NCBI GenBank assembly: GCA_005789975.1
Contig: SXWC01000076.1
Span: 1 to 26,827, forward strand
Length of the DNA stretch: 26,827 nucleotides
Reading direction: 5' to 3'
Source: Planctomycetaceae bacterium
GTDB taxonomy: Bacteria > Planctomycetota > Planctomycetia > Pirellulales > UBA1268
Below the pieces are notes generated by a model that did no database searches, was not told where the DNA came from, and saw nothing but the letters and a program-made list of their open reading frames with translations. The stretch's first letter is position 1. The number at the start of each line of letters is the position of its first letter. Shown piece by piece: positions 22,801-26,827 of this stretch. The translations under genes were made by a program, and so were the position numbers.

Positions 22801-23050
22801 CGTCAAGGAACTCGAAGTCCGCGCCCTGCGGCCGATCGCCGTGGGCGAGGAGGTCACCGTGGACTACGAGACCTTCGAGGAGGAGGTCGTGCATCTCGGC
22901 GGGCCGTGCCGCTGCGGTTCGGCGACGTGCCGCGGCCGGGTGGCCGGCTACAAGCATCTGCCCGCCGACGTGAAGGCCCGATACGGCGTGTTCATCGCCG
23001 AGTATCTGCGGATCATCGAGTCGGAGACGTCTCTGCCGGTCGGGGTCTGA
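19895..23050 (+). CDS. cphA: Cyanophycin synthetase with C-terminal SET domain
   Basis: This encodes a 1051-residue protein. Residues 1-870 are cyanophycin synthetase, which adds Asp to the backbone and Arg to the side chain of multi-L-arginyl-poly-L-aspartate using ATP. Its N domain has the H-x2-EH-x3-E motif (H77, E80, H81, E85) reported as a primer-making hydrolytic site in related enzymes. The ATP-grasp domain shows VVKPRYGNQGRG (K255), and the Mur-ligase-like domain shows GTNGKTT (487-493) and LETARGGIL. Residues 895-1016 form a SET methyltransferase domain: GRGV (906-909), NHSCEPNCG (955-963), VDY with Y991, and post-SET C1005, C1007 and C1012. Known CphA proteins end near 870-900, so about 170 residues are extra. 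The ATG at 19895 starts the canonical MEILSLKVLRGPN; there is no clear Shine-Dalgarno site. Confidence 0.93.
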   Translation: MEILSLKVLRGPNQWASFPCLEAWVDLGRLEDFPSNTLPGFNERVMSWLPTMIEHRCSVGTRGGFFERLRDGTWMGHVLEHVTLELQTLAGTPVGYGRAREAKTRGVYKVVIEYKEEKFAIECLHAAHRLLMAAIEDAPFDVAGEVKRLRKVLLEVQLGPSTRSIVEAAAARGIPPQRLTEGSLVRLGHGAKQRRILAAETDRTGAVAETIAQDKDLTRSLLAESGIPVPEGRPVSDAADAWAVAEEIGGPVVVKPRYGNQGRGVSVNLVTREEVEKAWALAHEQDPAVVVERFVSGDDYRVLVVGNRMVAAARRHPPLVVGDGSSTVRQLVDKVNEDPRRCGDHATSLSPMVIDEVAVAVLREQGLAPDAVPAADLQVMLRRNANLSTGGSAEDVTDIVHPEVAARAIEAARIIGLDVAGIDMVMEDITASLESQRGVVIEVNAAPGLRMHLEPTAGTPRNVGAAIVDALFGPGDDGRIPTAAVTGTNGKTTVVRLISHLASTGGATVGSTCTEGVWINGRQIDTGDCSGPRSARRVLANPAVTTAVLETARGGILREGCGFDCCDVAVVTNIASGDHLGIAEIDTPEQIAWVKGAIVAAVRPSGAAVLNAADPLVVGMKKWCKGQVVYFALDPANPVLVEHLAQGGLAATVREGWIVLCDGPRETRLAHLDRVPLVHRGLVDFQVENVLASAAAAWRLGVPLELVRLGLESFSSGSAGSPGRFNLLDLQGAAIVVDYGHNVPSLERICGSLAKFPHPRRTAVYSAAGDRRDDDLVAQGRLLAATFDRVVVYEDAYIRGREPGEITRLISEGIRAGMTPDRPVAIEAGGDWATSAALVLDAVGAGDLVLLQADSIEQTMPWLTERYGSRLKDSIFDEFAGMAAGDATALVPKPGEPLEAKVGRLGRGVTATRDIAAGETILKTWGEPSPQRTQYTVQVDRQTHIVPHGVAVLLNHSCEPNCGIVIRSGVKELEVRALRPIAVGEEVTVDYETFEEEVVHLGGPCRCGSATCRGRVAGYKHLPADVKARYGVFIAEYLRIIESETSLPVGV

Positions 23051-23058
23051 TCCGGTTC

Positions 23059-23090
23059 CCGGGCGGCCGCGATCGACGCGTTCCGCCCGG
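23059..23090. terminator. Hairpin between convergent cphA and mlaD
   Basis: CCGGGCGG (23059-23066) and CCGCCCGG (23083-23090) form a perfect 8-bp stem. Its loop contains a second small stem CGCG-ATCGA-CGCG (23068-23080). It fills nearly all of the 40 bp between the cphA stop at 23050 and the mlaD stop at 23091, so it probably terminates both transcripts. Confidence 0.55.
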
Positions 23091-24158
23091 TTACTTCAGC
23101 CCCGGGCGGCGGTCGAGCGCCCCGCGGACACCGAGCTGCTCGGGGTGCCGGGCGATCTTGTCGGTGAAGACGCGGACATCGTCGACGATCGGCCGGAGCT
23201 CCTTCGTGAGGCGGTTCACGTTGCCTGCCGCCTGGGCGAGATCGTTGTAGACCTGCGGATCCCGCACGAGCTTGCCGAGCGTGCCCTGCGACTCGTTGAG
23301 CGCCTTGGTGAACATGGCAGCCTGCTGGAGCGTCTCGTCGAGCCGGCCGATCGTCTGGTTGATCTGCGCCACCATCCCCTCGCCCCGCTCGCCGAGCGGC
23401 TTGGTGAGGCCCTCGAGGTTGCGGAGGTTGCGGTCGGCGGTGTCGACCGTCTCGCCGATGCCCTGGACCGTGGTCCGCAGGTCGGTGATGACGTCGGGGA
23501 GCGAGTTGAGCGTCTGCTTGAGATTGGCACGGGCCTGCGGATCACCCATCACGTCGTTGATGTTGGCCATCGCCAGACTGAAGGCATCGAGGGCCGATTC
23601 GGTCTTCTTCACCATCTTCGAGAAGGTGTCGTCGTCCCCGAGCAGGAGCCGATCGAGGTTGTCAGACAGCTTTTTCACCGACTCGCTCGCTTCGGCCAGG
23701 GATTCAAGGGCCCCGCCGAGTTTTGGTTCGAGCGTGGCGAACATCTCGAATGGATCGCGGGAGACGGCGCCCGGGAGCACCTCGTCCTTGCCGACCCGCT
23801 GCCGGGGCGGCCTGATCGAGCCGGGCACGAGCTGGATTTCGGCGTCGCCGAGCAGCGTGCTGGCGATCCGCGGCTGCTCGTCCTTGTAGATCGGCACGTA
23901 GGAGTCGATGGAGGCCTCCACGCTCACGCCGCCGCGCTCGTCGAGCTGCACGTTGGAGACGCGGCCCACGAGGATGCCGTTCTTCCGGACCGGCGTCCCT
24001 TCGGCGACGCCCCGGGCGTCGGAGAAACTCATCTTGAGCGGGTAGGTGGCCTGCACGAGCGAGGGCAGGTCGCCAAACAGGACGATCAGGATGCCGGTGA
24101 TGATGGCCGTCGCCAGCACCACGACTCCCACACGAAACTGCATCACGCGGTCGTTCAT
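23091..24158 (-). CDS. mlaD: MlaD-family MCE-domain lipid-transport protein
   Basis: This encodes a 355-residue periplasmic substrate-binding component of an Mla-type lipid ABC transporter. A single N-terminal membrane anchor (about residues 8-28, VGVVVLATAIITGILIVLFG) is followed by an MCE domain (about 38-115: PLKMSFSDARGVAEGTPVRKNGILVGRVSNV, ASTLLGDAEIQLVPG). A long helical tail (about 145-340) with repeated Leu/Asn/Thr heptads probably forms a tunnel or coiled coil, as in other MCE proteins. GGGGGAGG about 7 bases upstream supports the ATG at 24158, which also overlaps the mlaF stop by ATGA. It is last in the mlaE-mlaF-mlaD operon. Its tail is longer than in E. coli MlaD (about 180 residues in total), closer to the mycobacterial/chloroplast-like MCE forms. 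Confidence 0.92.
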   Translation of the reverse strand: MNDRVMQFRVGVVVLATAIITGILIVLFGDLPSLVQATYPLKMSFSDARGVAEGTPVRKNGILVGRVSNVQLDERGGVSVEASIDSYVPIYKDEQPRIASTLLGDAEIQLVPGSIRPPRQRVGKDEVLPGAVSRDPFEMFATLEPKLGGALESLAEASESVKKLSDNLDRLLLGDDDTFSKMVKKTESALDAFSLAMANINDVMGDPQARANLKQTLNSLPDVITDLRTTVQGIGETVDTADRNLRNLEGLTKPLGERGEGMVAQINQTIGRLDETLQQAAMFTKALNESQGTLGKLVRDPQVYNDLAQAAGNVNRLTKELRPIVDDVRVFTDKIARHPEQLGVRGALDRRPGLK

Positions 24159-25081
24159 GCGTCGGCCTCCCCCTCGTCTGCGTCGGTTGCGGCGTCGGTC
24201 AGGGCATCGGCGGCCGGTTCAACCGGGGCCCCGTTGTCGCGTGCCTGTTCCTCGCGGAGTTCCATGAGCCGCGCGCCGGCCCGGCCTTCGACGAACTGGC
24301 TGATCCGCGGGTCGCGGGAGCGACCGAGTTCCTCCACGGTGCCGTCGAACACGATCTGGGGCTCGTCGGGGCGGAGCCGGAAGACCGGATACAGCATGAT
24401 CACGCGGTCGGCCACCTTCCGGGCGGTGTGCATGTCGTGCGTGACGACCACGCTGGTCACCTGCGGCCGCTCGCGGACCCGCAGGATGAGCTCGTTGATC
24501 ACGTCGCTCATGATCGGGTCGAGGCCGGTCGTCGGTTCGTCGTAGAGCACGATCTGCGGATCGAGGGCCAACGCCCGGGCGAGGCCCGCCCGCTTCCGCA
24601 TGCCCCCCGACAACTGGACCGGCTTCTTGGAAAGCACGCTGCGGGGCAGCCCCACCTCGTCGAGGAGCGAGGCGACGATCGAACGAATCTCGGTGTCGGC
24701 GATCCGGGTGTGTTCCCGCAGCGGGAAGGCGATGTTGTCGAGGATCGTGAGACTGTCGAAGAGGGCGGCACCCTGAAAGACGAAGCCATACCGCGTTCGC
24801 AGGTGGGCGAGCGACCGGTCGTTGAGGCCGGCGAGCGATTGCCCCTCGAACTGCACGTCGCCCGCGGTGGGACGGATGAGGCCGATCATCGACTTCAGGA
24901 GGACCGTCTTGCCACAGCCGCTCTCCCCGAGCACCACGAGCGTCCGCCCCGGCTCCAGGTCGATCGAGATGTCGCGGAGCACCTCCTGGCTGCCGAAGCG
25001 AACGTGCAGCGACTCCACCCGGAGGAGCGGGCCTGCTGGCTCGTCGAGGCGGCGGGGCTTGGCGGGTGCGGCGGCGGGCAT
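24155..25081 (-). CDS. mlaF: MlaF-family ABC ATPase
   Basis: This encodes the 308-residue cytoplasmic ATPase that powers the Mla lipid transporter. Visible are Walker A GESGCGKT (52-59), Q-loop Q103 in FVFQGAALFDSLTI, the ABC signature LSGGMRKR (157-164), Walker B IVLYDEPTTGLDP (177-189) and the switch histidine in VVTHDMHTA. The MRKR after the signature and GAALFDSLTI after the Q-loop are typical of the MlaF/TtgA2 group. The C-terminal 40 residues are acidic and Ala-rich, beyond the usual family end. It starts 6 bp after the mlaE stop and overlaps the mlaD start by 4 bases, so the three genes form one unit. Confidence 0.94.
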   Translation of the reverse strand: MPAAAPAKPRRLDEPAGPLLRVESLHVRFGSQEVLRDISIDLEPGRTLVVLGESGCGKTVLLKSMIGLIRPTAGDVQFEGQSLAGLNDRSLAHLRTRYGFVFQGAALFDSLTILDNIAFPLREHTRIADTEIRSIVASLLDEVGLPRSVLSKKPVQLSGGMRKRAGLARALALDPQIVLYDEPTTGLDPIMSDVINELILRVRERPQVTSVVVTHDMHTARKVADRVIMLYPVFRLRPDEPQIVFDGTVEELGRSRDPRISQFVEGRAGARLMELREEQARDNGAPVEPAADALTDAATDADEGEADA

Positions 25082-25087
25082 GGTGGC

Positions 25088-25951
25088 TCAGAGGAGTTTC
25101 CGCGGGCCTTCGGGACGGAAGAAGTCGTGGACGTTGTTGAGCCAGATTCCCAGGAACAAATCGAGGATCAGGATCAGCACGAACGAGTGGACGAAGGCAT
25201 TGGTCGCGGCCCGGCCCACCCCCTCGGCGCCCGGCTCGCAGTGGAAGCCATGATGGCAGCTGACCAGCGCGATCGCCGCGCCGAAAAACAAGGTCTTGAA
25301 GATGCCCAGCAGAAAGTCGAAGACATCGACGTATTCCCGCGAGTTGGCCCAGTAATGGTGGTAGTCGATGCCCAGGAGCACATGGGAGTAGAAATAGCCG
25401 CCGAGCACGCCCATGAAGTCGGCCATCACCGTGAGCGACGGGATGAGGATGAGGCAGCCGAGAAACCGCGGCACGACGAGGTAGTAGATGGGGTTGGCTC
25501 CCATGCTCTCCAGGGCGTCGATCTGCTCGGTGACCCGCATCGTGCCGAGTTCGGCCGCCATCGCGCTGCCGACGCGGCCCGCCAGCATCGTGGCCGCGAG
25601 CACGGGCCCAAGCTCCCGCACGAGCGAGAGGTTGATGACCGAACCGAGTCGGGTCTGCAGGCCGAGCGCCTTGAACTGCGCATAACTCTGCACCGCGAGC
25701 ACCATGCCGATGAACAGGCCGGTGAGCGCGACGACCGGCAGCGACATGACGCCGATCTGATAGAAGTTGGGGAGAAGCACGTCCCGCCGCTGCCGCCGGG
25801 CGAAGATCCAGCCGATGGTCTGGATGGCGAACACGGCCACGTCGCCGACGCCGGCAACCCAGTCCATGGCGAACTGTCCGAGGTTCGCCACCTGATTGGC
25901 GAACCAGCCGGTCATACCCGTGGGAGAGTGGGCGGAGGAACGTGCGGCCAT
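25088..25951 (-). CDS. mlaE: MlaE-family lipid ABC transporter permease
   Basis: This encodes a 287-residue inner-membrane permease of the MlaE/TGD1 family. Hydrophobic helices include [44 protein letters not shown] and [15 protein letters not shown]. The family signature [21 protein letters not shown] then [20 protein letters not shown] (residues 110-150) is complete. The ATG at 25951 is chosen because the frame upstream (to 26200) is Pro/Arg-rich and non-coding in look; an ATG at 25915 is a possible alternative. It heads the mlaE-mlaF-mlaD unit. The outer-membrane and shuttle parts (MlaA, MlaC) and MlaB are not in this window. Confidence 0.92.
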   Translation of the reverse strand: MAARSSAHSPTGMTGWFANQVANLGQFAMDWVAGVGDVAVFAIQTIGWIFARRQRRDVLLPNFYQIGVMSLPVVALTGLFIGMVLAVQSYAQFKALGLQTRLGSVINLSLVRELGPVLAATMLAGRVGSAMAAELGTMRVTEQIDALESMGANPIYYLVVPRFLGCLILIPSLTVMADFMGVLGGYFYSHVLLGIDYHHYWANSREYVDVFDFLLGIFKTLFFGAAIALVSCHHGFHCEPGAEGVGRAATNAFVHSFVLILILDLFLGIWLNNVHDFFRPEGPRKLL

Positions 25952-26112
25952 GGGAGCGAGTCCAAGCAAGGTGTGCGCCGGGGAGGGCGCATCGAACCCT
26001 GCCGGTCGTATCGGCCGTGCGGGTCGGGCGGCATGAGCCGGACGGAACGATTCCCGGGCGACCGGGCAGGCTGGGCAAGCCGCGGCGGGAGGCGGAGCGT
26101 CGGCGGGGTGAC

Positions 26113-26142
26113 GCTCTTGCGACGAGCCCGTCTGCGAAGAGC
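26113..26142. terminator. Stem-loop between clpC and mlaE
   Basis: GCTCTT/AAGAGC (6 bp) encloses a small internal loop and GACG/CGTC with tetraloop AGCC. A second stem CCGGGG/CCCCGG (26146-26167) lies beside it, nearer clpC. Both lie in the 278-bp gap between mlaE (start 25951) and the clpC stop (26230), which otherwise holds no gene. They could end the clpC transcript or be part of the mlaE leader; there is no U-tract. Confidence 0.35.
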
Positions 26143-26229
26143 GGACCGGGGGCGGGCCCGACCCCGGAGGATCAGCGGCACGCCAGCGGCGGCTTCGCAC
26201 TCAGACGGCGATGTCGTCGTGGACCGTGA

Positions 26230-26827
26230 TCAGCCTTCGGAGGTTCCCTCGGCGGGCGCGGAGGCGACCGGCTCGGCGGTCGCCAGCCCCTTGAACGAGA
26301 GCTGCTTCTTGCCGGCGACCTCGATGCAGTCCACCTGGATGGTGTCCTTGCCCTCGAACTCACCCTTGAGGAGCTCCTCCGAAACGGGGTCTTCGATGAA
26401 GTTCTCGAGCGCCCGACGCAGCGGCCGCGCGCCGAAATCCGTGTCGGAACCCTTCTTGATGAGGAACTTCTTGGCCTCGTCGGTGAGTTCGAGCTTCAGC
26501 CCCCGCTCGGCAAGCCGCTCGCGGACCTTCGCCAGTTCGATGTCGATCACCTGCTTGAGATCCTCGACCGTGAGGTGGTGGAACACGATCACGTCGTCGA
26601 GGCGGTTCAGGAACTCCGGCCGGAAGACCCTCTCGATCCGCTCGTTGACACGGCCCTTCATGCCCTCGTAGCTGGCGTCGTCGTCGGGCTTTTGGAAGCC
26701 GAAGGCGGACTCGTTCTTGATCGCCTCGGCCCCCGCATTGGTCGTCATGATGATGATCGTGTTGCGGAAATCGACGTTGCGGCCGAAAGAGTCGGTGAGG
26801 CGGCCTTCCTCCATGACCTGGAGGAGC
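26230..26827 (-). CDS. clpC: ClpC-type AAA+ unfoldase, C-terminal part (cut by window edge)
   Basis: This is the C-terminal 199 residues of a Hsp100/Clp ATPase that unfolds proteins for ClpP or remodels them. The window begins within the second AAA+ module: LLQVMEEGRLTDSFGRNVDF (just after Walker B), IIIMTTNAG with the sensor 1 asparagine, VFRPEFLNRLDDVIVFHHL with the arginine finger region, and sensor 2 GARPLRRALENFIEDPVSEELL. The spacing around FGFQ and YEGMKGRVNERIERVFRPEFLNR matches ClpC rather than ClpB. The end carries a short Ala/Glu-rich tail. It is on the same strand as the mla genes but 278 bp upstream of them, so a separate unit is likely. The N domain, first AAA+ module and start lie beyond the window. 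Confidence 0.92.
   Translation of the reverse strand, partial: LLQVMEEGRLTDSFGRNVDFRNTIIIMTTNAGAEAIKNESAFGFQKPDDDASYEGMKGRVNERIERVFRPEFLNRLDDVIVFHHLTVEDLKQVIDIELAKVRERLAERGLKLELTDEAKKFLIKKGSDTDFGARPLRRALENFIEDPVSEELLKGEFEGKDTIQVDCIEVAGKKQLSFKGLATAEPVASAPAEGTSEG

Noticed and set aside
24428..26671. Plus-strand open frame of 747 codons
   Set aside because: It is antisense to mlaF, mlaE and clpC, all of which are clear.

Overview
The window is high-GC DNA that reads as a planctomycete chromosome, probably of the Pirellulales type. The basis is a YTV-repeat envelope protein, several short secreted Cys/Gly-rich proteins with signal peptides, a bacterial topoisomerase VI B subunit, a MerR-TPR hybrid regulator, and a mix of strong and absent Shine-Dalgarno sites. 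Lineage is inferred from family content, since there is no rRNA gene here. I found no tRNA, rRNA, CRISPR array, transposase or phage gene. The genes look like chromosomal backbone rather than a mobile island.

Layout. 1-519 (-): N-terminal part of argininosuccinate lyase, cut by the window edge. 642-2756 (+): DinG-family helicase. 2866-3549 (-): hypothetical protein with a CBM9/DOMON-like look. 3640-5121 (+): glycogen synthase GlgA. 5306-5683 (+): Cys-rich secreted protein. 8641-5647 (-): three genes joined by ATGA overlaps (class I methyltransferase, SpoU RNA methyltransferase, unknown helical protein). 8723-9424 (+): secreted coiled-coil protein. 11724-9532 (-): topoisomerase VI subunit B carrying what looks like a duplicated H2TH domain. 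11983-12956 (+): two small secreted proteins. 15807-12950 (-): YTV-repeat envelope protein followed by the MerR-TPR regulator.

16050-23050 is a cyanophycin locus. A DUF1854 protein and a PH-like/ABC half-transporter lie on the minus strand, divergent across about 980 bp of non-coding DNA from a cyanophycin synthetase on the plus strand. This synthetase has an extra C-terminal SET domain with a complete post-SET cysteine cluster, so it is a polymer synthetase fused to a protein-lysine-methyltransferase-type domain. That fusion is the most unusual thing in the window.

25951-23091 (-): MlaE-MlaF-MlaD lipid-transport operon, tightly packed. 26827-26230 (-): C-terminal part of ClpC, cut by the window edge.

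The cyanophycin genes form one functional unit: CphA polymerises Asp and Arg into a nitrogen reserve, and the ABC/DUF1854 pair recurs with cyanophycin metabolism in other bacteria. GlgA (carbon storage) and ArgH (arginine supply) are in the same window, but at distances that show no operon link. Convergent gene pairs are commonly separated by GC-rich perfect hairpins without U-tracts, the clearest being at 9476-9507 and 23059-23090.
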